Assembly: GCA_903881065.1 (NCBI GenBank)
Contig: CAIRRW010000191.1
Location: forward strand, 1-5,045
Source of the DNA: an uncultured Bacteroidota bacterium
GTDB taxonomy: Bacteria > Bacteroidota > Bacteroidia > 2-12-FULL-35-15
Length of the DNA stretch: 5,045 nucleotides
Direction of reading: 5' to 3'
This document shows positions 1 to 5,045 of the stretch, piece after piece (position 1 is the stretch's first letter; each line of letters begins with the position of its first letter). The position numbers and the translations under genes were made by a program. The notes under the pieces were generated by a model. That model worked only from the letters and a program-made list of their open reading frames with translations, had not been told where the DNA came from and did not search any database.

Positions 1-204
1 AAATACGAAGATGCCGAAGATGGTTTTTTTACCTTGCGGAGATTGAATAGAAAGCATCCTGACATTCATTTAATACTTCACTCCTCAATGGAAAATAAAA
101 AACTAGCGCTTAAAATAATCGAAATAAATGTTTGCTCGTACATCGCAAAAGGAAGTGATGGATTTAAAAAATTGGAAGAAGAAATAAAAATATTTCTGAA
201 ATAG
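1..204 (+). CDS. Response-regulator receiver domain, C-terminal fragment (5' end outside window)
   Basis: The reading frame is open from base 1 to a TAG at 202-204 and gives the last 67 residues of a protein. The pattern fits the second half of a CheY-like receiver domain. An acidic DAEDG segment (residues 4-8) sits where the loop after the phosphoacceptor Asp normally lies. An HPDIHLIL strand (19-26) leads to a Ser at 28, the usual Thr/Ser switch position. SYIAKGS (46-52) holds the conserved beta-5 Lys at residue 50, and a final amphipathic helix matches alpha-5. By the usual spacing the phosphoacceptor Asp should be at or just before the first base of the window, so it cannot be confirmed. 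The protein stops right after the receiver fold. It is therefore either a stand-alone receiver or a protein with a C-terminal receiver, such as a hybrid kinase; an output domain after the receiver is excluded. Lys is followed by Gly rather than the common Pro, as in NarL-like receivers. Its targets are unknown. Confidence 0.8.
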   Translation, partial: KYEDAEDGFFTLRRLNRKHPDIHLILHSSMENKKLALKIIEINVCSYIAKGSDGFKKLEEEIKIFLK

Positions 205-261
205 TTTTTCACATGAACATCCATTATTATAACCTGTAAATACCACAAATAAATTATGCAC

Positions 262-304
262 AAAAAAACTCCCGCTGACATTTCTGTCAACGGGAGTTTT
301 TTTT
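262..304. terminator. Bidirectional intrinsic terminator between convergent genes
   Basis: CTCCCG at 269-274 pairs with CGGGAG at 291-296, and TGACA at 276-280 pairs with TGTCA at 285-289. The loop is at 281-284. An A7 run (262-268) and a T8 run (297-304) flank the stem, so U-tracts follow it in both directions. Read on the minus strand the stem is 12 bp without mismatch (one G.U at 275/290) and is closed by a GAAA tetraloop. Read on the plus strand the same position is a C.A mismatch. It lies 58 bases after the receiver gene and about 60 bases after the stop of the large surface-protein gene, and probably ends both transcripts. Confidence 0.92.
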
Positions 305-310
305 AGTTCA

Positions 311-364
311 TAAGTTCTAAGTGCGTAAGTTTATTTGTTAGCTAACTTGAAACTTTCAAACTTT
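311..364. repeat. Short degenerate repeats in the 3' flank of the surface-protein gene
   Basis: TAAGT occurs three times at 7-8 base intervals (311-315, 318-322, 326-330). AAACTTT occurs twice at 8-base spacing (350-356, 358-364), the second copy running into the stop codon. Between them is a perfect 10-bp palindrome, GTTAGCTAAC (337-346). No coding frame or function is evident. The segment occupies the space between the stop codon and the terminator. Confidence 0.55.
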
Positions 365-3300
365 ATTCTACTACGATCTTTCTGTTCATTACATTTTTGT
401 TCACATCGGTTATCCGAACAAAATAAATTCCTGCTTTCATTGTACCTTTTTCAAGAATATATTCTTTGCCTGAGAATGTTTCTGATTTTATTTCTTTACC
501 AACCACATCTATTATCTTTACGGTTGTATTCATTTGTGATTCGCTGAACGTAAGAGTTGTGTTAGATATAAACGGATTAGGATAAAGCGTAAACTCATCA
601 TTTACTGTCGGTACATTCAATCCAGTGAGAATAAGTCCTTCATCGTTTTTATTGTTCAATAGGCTATCTAAGTTTTCTATTATACTTGTTGGTGATGATG
701 GGATTGGAGCATTTACCATAATATAATTAGTTCTTATAACTGTATTCGATCCATTTACATTTGTTACTGTTAAAGATATCGTCTTTGCACCTTTTGACGA
801 ATAACTAACTACAATAGGCCCTGCTAATGTAGATGTGGAAGGGATTGCCCCAGAACCAAAATCCCATCTATAAGTACTGTAACTGTCAATATAACTGGAG
901 GTGCTGGTAAATGTGGTTCTTCCTACTGGATAACCTACAATGCTTAATGAAGATGCAGTGAAATTTGCTATGGGTAATGGTGTAGTTACCATGAAGTTAA
1001 TATTTCCGCTTGCACCACCTCCGGTTCTGCCACCATTGAATACAGATAATGGATGATTTCCTATTGCAGCAGTTAAGGAAATTATTAAATGTGCAGTAAG
1101 TACAGTTGAAGAAATAACATTTAAAGAATTAACGGTGATTCCTGTTCCTGAAGTTACGGTAGTTAATCCTGAAACAAAACCTGTTCCATGAAACGTTACA
1201 TTAAGATTTTGTCCTTCAGCTCCCTTTGCAGGTGATAATCTGGTTAATGTGGGCGCTAGACTCATTACTAAAAAACCAACATTTCTGCTTATTCCTCCGC
1301 CAGGCGTGCCATTACTTGCGGTAAATGACCTTGTACCCAAAGTTGCTGATGCTGCTATTGTAATATTTGAAATTAATGTAGTATCAGAAGTTACATCTGT
1401 AGAATTTACAGTTATACCGGCACCAACACTTATTGTTGTAAAACCTGCAATAAATCCTGCCCCTTTAAACACAACATTAAAAGTGGAAGAGGTATTGCCT
1501 TGTGCAGGAGTGAGGCTGTATAAACTAGGAACAGGATTTATAGTTCCTATCTGAAAATCTCCAAGCAATGTGATATTAGATGCAGTTTGATAGTTTTGTG
1601 AACTCGATCCGTTTGGCAAGTTTGTCCAAGTGCCATTTGAGTAAAGCTTAGTAGAAGCGTATGCACTTGAAAATCCTGAATCTTCATCTGAATTTAGGTA
1701 GGTTAATCCTACTGAATAGCTATCGTAGGTTACTCCGCTATTGCTTAATGACCAAGTACGGTTTATTGTTTGATTTGTATTAAAGCCTGAGGAGCCTATT
1801 TGTGCGTGATCTCCATTGGTGGTATAAGCAGTAATATAACCACCTGCATATACATTATTAAAAGTCAAGTTCAAAGGAGTATTGTTATTTACTTTACCTA
1901 TTGGATAATAAAGTGATTTATAAAATCCGGAAAGAACATATTGCTGCAAGTTTCCATTAACATATCCACCAATTGTACCAATGTAAGCATTAGTATCCAG
2001 TTTTACCAGATTTGTTACTGTACTTAAACTTCCTGTATTCAATTCTAAGTAACTTTTCACTGTTATATTATTATTGAGCGTTACACCTAACGGATTATTA
2101 ATATACAAATAGTAAAATGTAGTTGCGCCAGTTATTCTTTGTAAAGTACTTCCTCCAAACCTAACGGTTCCATCACCAAAATTAAAATTTCCATTATTAA
2201 TCCAATTACCCTTTAATGTCAATTCACCTGGTCCAATCATTGACAGTGTAGCTCCATTGCTTATAGTAATATTGTTACAAACTGCTCCAACAGCATTTAT
2301 TAGTGGGTTGTTAATTACTACTGAAGGAATAACAACATTAGAGCTGTATGTTGGAACACCCCCACACCAATTGATAACATCTTGCCAATTAGAATTGATA
2401 CCTAGCCAATACCCTAAAGTTTGTACTGTAATTACAACTGATGAACTGCTTGGCGAACATGGTGAATTGTTTATTGTCCAAACCAAATTATAAACCCCTG
2501 CGCCACCATTTGGAATAAATGGTGCGGATGGATTATTAATACCATTAAACTGACTCAAATCAGTACTCGGTCCACTGGAAATACTCCATACTCCGATGCC
2601 TGAATTTGCCGAATTTGCTGAAAGGCTAGTGCCTGAAAGACAAATAGTTTGATTATTTCCTGCCTCTGCTATAGTAGGCAATTGATTTACTATTATAGTT
2701 TGGGAAGCTGTATTTTGACATCCTTTTAAATCGGTTCCTGTTATTGTAAATGTTGTTGTCCCTGTTGCAGAAAATGGTGTAGCATTTGTTATTCCTCCTG
2801 TCCATGTATAAGTCAAAGCTCCGTTTCCAGTTAATGTAACATTTGTTCCGATACATACTAATGAAGCGGGCGAAACTGAAGCGGTTACCATAGGTAATGG
2901 GTTAACAGTAAATGTTCCGTTTACATAAGTAATATTGTAATTACTAAGTCTCGAACCTACAGCAGAACTTGGTACTATAGGATAAGTTGATGCTAAAGCA
3001 GAGGGTGATGTACCACTACTTATTAAAGTAACAGTTGAAAGGGCATCACCAGGTATCAAAGCGGTGTTTGAAAATTCTGTTCCAACAAATGTAAAGGAGT
3101 TACCAATACATTTACTTTGATTATTTGCTGTAATTGTTAATGCTTTTGTATTTACAGTCATTGTTCCATTGGTGTAGGAAATTGTATAGTTGCCTAAACC
3201 TGTACCTGCCGCAGCACTTGCCACTATGTTATATGTCCCTACTGAGGCAGTGTAAACGTTTCCTGCACTGGAAAGGGAAGTGCTAGTAACAGTATTCCCA

Positions 3301-3875
3301 TTTACCAAGCCAGTGCTTGTAAATTCAGTTCCTGCAAAGGTAAATGCAGTACCATAGATTTTGCTTTGATTGTTTGCTGTAATTGTTATTGCTTTTGGAG
3401 TAATTGTTAATGTTCCTGTGGCAGTAGTATGATTATTGGATTCTGATACCGTAAAAGCATAAACTCCTGCCGGTGAAGTGTTACCTGTAGTAATTGTAAG
3501 AATTGAAGTTGGACTTGGTCTGCTGTTATTTGCTGATATTAATGAAGGGTTAAAAGTACCGGAGACTCCAGAAGGGGAAGCTGTAAAGTTAATTGATAAT
3601 CTAGATGACCCGGAACTCCCTGAACCTGTTGTATTGAAACTGACTAAAAACGTAATTGTGCTCGAGGCTGTGCCATAAACAATTATACCACTTTGGCTTC
3701 CAACTCTGCCACCAATAAATGTTTTATTTGCAAAACTCTTATTTACTCCTATAAACAATAATGACAGAAGTAAAATAATAATGTATACATTTTTTGTTAC
3801 TGATTTAACTGAAAATTGTTGTTCGAGTTTTCCTTTCGCCTTATACTTGTATCCTTTAACTACAGTGGTATTCAT
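363..3875 (-). CDS. T9SS-secreted multi-domain surface protein (MBG, PKD, IPT/TIG-like repeats, type A sorting domain)
   Basis: This 1170-residue protein is very rich in Thr, Ser, Asn and Gly. It is predicted to be exported by Sec, moved across the outer membrane by the type IX system, and held at or released from the surface. Domains in order: signal peptide 1-49; Ig-like sandwich about 85-158; two MBG-type repeats 161-242 and 244-325; PKD/Ig-like modules with paired Cys about 326-397 and 398-484; a module opening with YWLGINSNWQDVINW (489-503) that leads into beta-helix-like strands to about 690; a further sandwich about 703-777; IPT/TIG-like repeats 780-872 and 873-965; PKD about 967-1055 with YRWDFG at 1002-1007; linker; T9SS C-terminal domain 1094-1170. 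No catalytic motif was recognised, so adhesion, matrix or surface-layer roles are the best inference. Start choice: the frame also opens at a TTG at 3911, but the ATG at 3875 has an A-rich leader (AATAGAAAATAAA) typical of the phylum and gives the shorter n-region. The frame is intact with a TAA stop. It is a single-gene unit, since terminators lie upstream and downstream. Confidence 0.95.
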   Translation of the reverse strand: MNTTVVKGYKYKAKGKLEQQFSVKSVTKNVYIIILLLSLLFIGVNKSFANKTFIGGRVGSQSGIIVYGTASSTITFLVSFNTTGSGSSGSSRLSINFTASPSGVSGTFNPSLISANNSRPSPTSILTITTGNTSPAGVYAFTVSESNNHTTATGTLTITPKAITITANNQSKIYGTAFTFAGTEFTSTGLVNGNTVTSTSLSSAGNVYTASVGTYNIVASAAAGTGLGNYTISYTNGTMTVNTKALTITANNQSKCIGNSFTFVGTEFSNTALIPGDALSTVTLISSGTSPSALASTYPIVPSSAVGSRLSNYNITYVNGTFTVNPLPMVTASVSPASLVCIGTNVTLTGNGALTYTWTGGITNATPFSATGTTTFTITGTDLKGCQNTASQTIIVNQLPTIAEAGNNQTICLSGTSLSANSANSGIGVWSISSGPSTDLSQFNGINNPSAPFIPNGGAGVYNLVWTINNSPCSPSSSSVVITVQTLGYWLGINSNWQDVINWCGGVPTYSSNVVIPSVVINNPLINAVGAVCNNITISNGATLSMIGPGELTLKGNWINNGNFNFGDGTVRFGGSTLQRITGATTFYYLYINNPLGVTLNNNITVKSYLELNTGSLSTVTNLVKLDTNAYIGTIGGYVNGNLQQYVLSGFYKSLYYPIGKVNNNTPLNLTFNNVYAGGYITAYTTNGDHAQIGSSGFNTNQTINRTWSLSNSGVTYDSYSVGLTYLNSDEDSGFSSAYASTKLYSNGTWTNLPNGSSSQNYQTASNITLLGDFQIGTINPVPSLYSLTPAQGNTSSTFNVVFKGAGFIAGFTTISVGAGITVNSTDVTSDTTLISNITIAASATLGTRSFTASNGTPGGGISRNVGFLVMSLAPTLTRLSPAKGAEGQNLNVTFHGTGFVSGLTTVTSGTGITVNSLNVISSTVLTAHLIISLTAAIGNHPLSVFNGGRTGGGASGNINFMVTTPLPIANFTASSLSIVGYPVGRTTFTSTSSYIDSYSTYRWDFGSGAIPSTSTLAGPIVVSYSSKGAKTISLTVTNVNGSNTVIRTNYIMVNAPIPSSPTSIIENLDSLLNNKNDEGLILTGLNVPTVNDEFTLYPNPFISNTTLTFSESQMNTTVKIIDVVGKEIKSETFSGKEYILEKGTMKAGIYFVRITDVNKNVMNRKIVVE
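366..596 (-). other. T9SS type A C-terminal sorting domain (residues 1094-1170)
   Basis: The final 77 residues show the hallmarks of the Por/T9SS type A sorting domain. YPNPF is at 1098-1102, followed by alternating Thr-rich strands. DVVGKEI (1123-1129) comes next, then AGIYFVRI (1148-1155), and a basic-hydrophobic end, RKIVVE. In this family the domain directs passage through the outer-membrane translocon and is then usually cleaved and replaced by a surface anchor. All the motifs are present, and it ends exactly at the stop codon, as the family requires. Confidence 0.93.
981..1538 (-). repeat. Tandem IPT/TIG-like domain pair (residues 780-872 and 873-965)
   Basis: Two adjacent units of about 93 residues share a pattern: P-x-L near the start, L-x-PA-x-G, NV-x-F-x-G-x-GF, then TT, GITVNS (820-825 and 912-917), and a Gly-rich GGG near the end. 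This resembles the IPT/TIG-like Ig folds common in bacterial surface proteins, which act as rigid spacers or binding modules. The copies have diverged, so this is an old internal duplication. Confidence 0.75.
2901..3395 (-). repeat. Tandem MBG-type repeat pair (residues 161-242 and 244-325)
   Basis: Two 82-residue units start KAITITANNQSK and KALTITANNQSK and end NGTMTVN and NGTFTVN. Each has a GTEF motif in the first third and a Gly/Ser-L-x-NY motif before the last strand. This matches MBG domains of bacterial adhesins. The relationship is visible in DNA: 3112-3147 and 3361-3396 match at 33 of 36 positions, with an offset of 249 bases (83 codons). The second copy has SKCIG where the first has the usual SKIYG. 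Confidence 0.85.
3729..3875 (-). other. Sec signal peptide of the surface protein (residues 1-49)
   Basis: The n-region is long and basic, with Lys or Arg-type charges through residue 28. A hydrophobic core follows at 29-44 (VYIIILLLSLLFIGV within it). A plausible signal peptidase I site is SFA at 47-49, with Ser at -3 and Ala at -1. The n-region is longer than usual, but no in-frame ATG lies between residue 1 and the core. Without cleavage it would act as a membrane anchor; the T9SS domain argues for cleavage. Confidence 0.8.
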
Positions 3876-4070
3876 TTTATTTTCTATTATTTGAATTGTT
3901 TCACGGCACAAAGGTCTTCATTGTATAATTTGCTGGTATTATATAATTCTTTAAATAAATTATATCATTCAATTATTTTAGGTTGCGAAGCAGTTTAATC
4001 CATTTGTAGTTTTATTCTTTTCAAATAACTGATCACTTTCTAACTGGCTTTTAACCAGACACATCCACAA
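3876..4070. other. AT-rich upstream region of the surface-protein gene
   Basis: This non-coding stretch should hold the promoter of the large gene. It is AT-rich, especially 3917-3985. The closest thing to a Bacteroidota -7 element (TAnnTTTG) on the minus strand is GACCTTTG, the complement of 3909-3916. It lies 33 bases before the ATG but has no TTTG at the expected upstream distance. A small hairpin is formed by CTGG (4044-4047) and CCAG (4055-4058). No gene is visible here. Confidence 0.5.
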
Positions 4071-4094
4071 CCTCCCGAATGAATATCGGACAGG
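4071..4094. repeat. Imperfect palindrome, possible dispersed repeat
   Basis: CCT (4071-4073) pairs with AGG (4092-4094), and CCGA (4075-4078) pairs with TCGG (4086-4089). A mismatch or bulge separates the two blocks. It is the first of three repeat-like elements in this intergenic region. I recall similar CCTCCCGAATGAAT-type sequences from other Bacteroidota intergenic regions, but this is recollection only. Confidence 0.4.
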
Positions 4095-4105
4095 CTATCT
4101 CCTTT

Positions 4106-4128
4106 CCTTCGACTCCACTCAGGATAAT
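4106..4128. repeat. Dispersed-repeat-like element, CTTCGACTCCACTCAGGAT type
   Basis: The segment closely resembles the CTTCGACT-x-CGCTCAGG sequence that recurs in intergenic regions of many Bacteroidota genomes and often gives rise to spurious short ORFs. Only one copy is in this window, so its repetitive nature is inferred from general knowledge. No function is known to me. Confidence 0.5.
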
Positions 4129-4188
4129 AAGGCGAGGGGAGCCTGTGTATGAAGCTCTATGTTTGAAATATATTTCCTTGGTCTTCCT

Positions 4189-4228
4189 CCCCCTCCTTCC
4201 TTTCAAGGAGGGGGTCGGGGGGTGGTGG
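4189..4228. repeat. C/G-rich hairpin repeat with G-rich tail
   Basis: A perfect 10-bp inverted repeat, CCCCCTCCTT (4189-4198) and AAGGAGGGGG (4205-4214), encloses a 6-base loop. A strongly G-rich tail (4217-4228) follows. Its composition is far from the AT-rich surroundings. On the minus strand it reads as the CCACCCCCCGACCCCCTCC-type element common between genes in Bacteroidota, which yields spurious peptides such as PPTPSLKG. It lacks an adjacent T-run, so it is not a canonical terminator itself. It ends 3 bases before the terminator at 4232. Confidence 0.7.
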
Positions 4229-4231
4229 CAT

Positions 4232-4272
4232 AAAAAAACTCCCGCCAACATTTCTATCAGCGGGAGTTTTTT
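4232..4272 (-). terminator. Intrinsic terminator of the fibronectin-III protein gene
   Basis: CTCCCGC (4239-4245) pairs with GCGGGAG (4260-4266), with an A7 run at 4232-4238 that becomes the U-tract on the minus strand. In the minus-strand RNA the inner positions continue the helix through A-U and G.U pairs to a GAAA tetraloop (complement of 4251-4254), giving a 12-bp stem. On the plus strand three of these inner pairs are C.A mismatches. It begins about 70 bases after the stop at 4343 and is homologous to the terminator at 262-304. Confidence 0.9.
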
Positions 4273-4294
4273 AGGATTACCGATTACATCTTCC

Positions 4295-4323
4295 AATCAG
4301 CACATCACTAAATCAGCACATCA
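4295..4323. repeat. Two-copy 16-base tandem repeat in the 3' flank of the fibronectin-III gene
   Basis: AATCAGCACATCA occurs at 4295-4307 and again at 4311-4323, a period of 16 bases. A degraded continuation (TCATCTAATCATATC) runs to about 4335. It lies between the stop codon and the terminator of the adjacent minus-strand gene and has no coding signal. Confidence 0.8.
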
Positions 4324-4342
4324 TCTAATCATATCGCCCTTC

Positions 4343-4978
4343 CTACGTAACCACTAATGTTATAGGATTACTCCAGGCCGATTCGCCTGTTTTACGGTTG
4401 AGCACCATATACCGGAATGAATAGTTGGTAGCAAATGTTAAGCCGGCAATAGTACGTGTACATTTTGTAGAAGGACCTACAGCCACGTAAGTAGTTTCAT
4501 CCTTAGGTGTAGCTGTCGATTCAAAATCAAATGTTACATCGTCTTTAACGCGTGGGCAGGTAATTTTTACGATGCCCGATGCCTTTGTGTTTTTTACTTT
4601 AAACACATTTTTAGGCGGCAACGACATTTTTTTAACACCCATGCCCGATGTAAGAGCCACTGTTTCTGCTGTCAACGGATCCATGTTACTTATCGTTTCT
4701 ACATAAGCACGCAATGTATTTAACAAAAGCGACAGTTCGCGGCGTCTTACTTTCACCAATGCTGTGTCGGCGAGGCCTCCTTTAGCTGCCAGTGCCGACG
4801 CATTTACCAACGCTTCCTTTGCTTTGACAATCGTTATCATGTCAGGCTCAGGTGTCGGAAAATATACATTCCCGGTCATCTTCACCTCTATGGATTCGAC
4901 CAGATTAATTAATTTTACTACTGATAATTTACTCAATCCAAGTATTACCGTTATTATTTTTACAATTATTGTACTCAT
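4343..4978 (-). CDS. Small fibronectin type III domain protein, Bacteroidota-type, function unknown
   Basis: This 211-residue protein has an N-terminal helical part and a C-terminal fibronectin-III-like fold. LGLSKL at 13-18 and the MTGNVYFPTPEP motif (34-45) lead into long, Ala- and Leu-rich helices (46-97). TSGM-VKK (110-117) is the junction. Residues 119-210 form the FN3-like sandwich, with AGLTFATNYSFRYMVLN (178-194) and SAWSNPITLVV (200-210) matching its last strands. I recall this combination, including MTGN-x-x-F-x-x-P-x-P and SGM-x-x-KK, from small Bacteroidota proteins of unknown role. There is no clear signal peptide: the first hydrophobic stretch is interrupted by Lys7 and no cleavage site follows. 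There is no T9SS domain either, so its location is uncertain. The ATG at 4978 is preceded by GAGTAAATAAA, the same A-rich leader style as the large gene, and the family motif starts soon after it. The stop is TAG. It is a single-gene unit with its own terminator. Confidence 0.88.
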   Translation of the reverse strand: MSTIIVKIITVILGLSKLSVVKLINLVESIEVKMTGNVYFPTPEPDMITIVKAKEALVNASALAAKGGLADTALVKVRRRELSLLLNTLRAYVETISNMDPLTAETVALTSGMGVKKMSLPPKNVFKVKNTKASGIVKITCPRVKDDVTFDFESTATPKDETTYVAVGPSTKCTRTIAGLTFATNYSFRYMVLNRKTGESAWSNPITLVVT

Positions 4979-5045
4979 TTTATTTACTCGGTTCGCCTAT
5001 ACACCGAAAGGTTTTAATTTATAATTTTTTTACCACTAAGTCACT
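4979..5045. other. Leader of the fibronectin-III gene, window edge
   Basis: These 67 bases upstream of the ATG at 4978 contain an AT-rich block (5016-5034) suitable for a promoter. They contain no exact TAnnTTTG element on the minus strand and no coding signal that I can support. Confidence 0.4.

Noticed and set aside
78..290. 70-codon open frame on the minus strand
   Set aside because: It runs antisense through the receiver coding region and begins inside the terminator hairpin. Its product has no recognisable family.
1249..1554. 101-codon open frame on the plus strand, and similar ones at 335-547, 2257-2493 and 3478-3678
   Set aside because: They are antisense to the surface-protein gene. 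Its Thr/Ser/Asn-rich codons leave few stops on the opposite strand, and the peptides show no domain pattern.
2653..2856. 67-codon open frame on the minus strand in another frame of the large gene
   Set aside because: It lies wholly inside the intact surface-protein frame and its Asn/Tyr/Arg-rich product is a frame-shifted reading of that gene.
3876..3911. Alternative TTG start for the surface protein, 12 codons upstream
   Set aside because: The ATG at 3875 has the A-rich leader seen at the other minus-strand gene, and the extension would lengthen an already long signal-peptide n-region.
3909..3916. Possible Bacteroidota -7 promoter element (GACCTTTG on the minus strand)
   Set aside because: The first base departs from TAnnTTTG and no TTTG is found at the usual -33 distance, so it is not called as a promoter.
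4207..4228. Possible G-quadruplex in the G-rich tail
   Set aside because: Only two runs of three or more G are present, so a three-layer quadruplex cannot form. The strong hairpin with the upstream C-run is the simpler structure.
4295..4335. Possible CRISPR-like array
   Set aside because: There are only two 13-base copies with a 3-base gap, far too short for repeats and spacers, and no cas genes are present.
4051..4357. Overlapping open frames of 81 (minus) and 92 (plus) codons
   Set aside because: Both are made of the repeat cluster and terminator. Peptides such as PPTPSLKG and LSGVEG are typical spurious translations of dispersed repeats.

Overview
The window looks like a chromosomal segment of an AT-rich Bacteroidota bacterium. 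The evidence is a surface protein ending in a type IX secretion system (T9SS) sorting domain, a small fibronectin-III protein of a type I associate with this phylum, A-rich leaders without Shine-Dalgarno motifs, and intergenic repeats of kinds familiar from these genomes. No genus can be assigned from the sequence.

Layout: positions 1-204 (+) hold the 3' end of a gene whose product ends in a response-regulator receiver domain. It converges on a 3.5-kb gene on the minus strand (363-3875), with a bidirectional hairpin terminator between them (262-304). The large gene encodes a 1170-residue secreted, non-enzymatic, multi-domain surface protein: signal peptide, Ig-like domain, two MBG repeats, two PKD/Ig-like modules, a beta-helix-type module, two IPT/TIG-like repeats, PKD, and a T9SS C-terminal domain. 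Upstream of it is a 467-bp intergenic region packed with short repeats and ending in a second hairpin terminator (4232-4272). That terminator serves the next minus-strand gene (4343-4978), a 211-residue fibronectin-III protein. The last 67 bases are the leader of that gene.

The three genes do not form an obvious pathway. The two minus-strand genes are separate transcription units, because a terminator and a repeat cluster lie between them. The most informative non-coding observation is that both minus-strand genes end in the same layout: stop codon, short degenerate tandem repeats, then a hairpin. The two hairpins are clearly homologous (37 of 41 positions identical). Their four differences all preserve pairing in the minus-strand RNA, which also carries a GAAA tetraloop. 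I see no CRISPR array, transposase, tRNA, rRNA, defence system or biosynthetic cluster.
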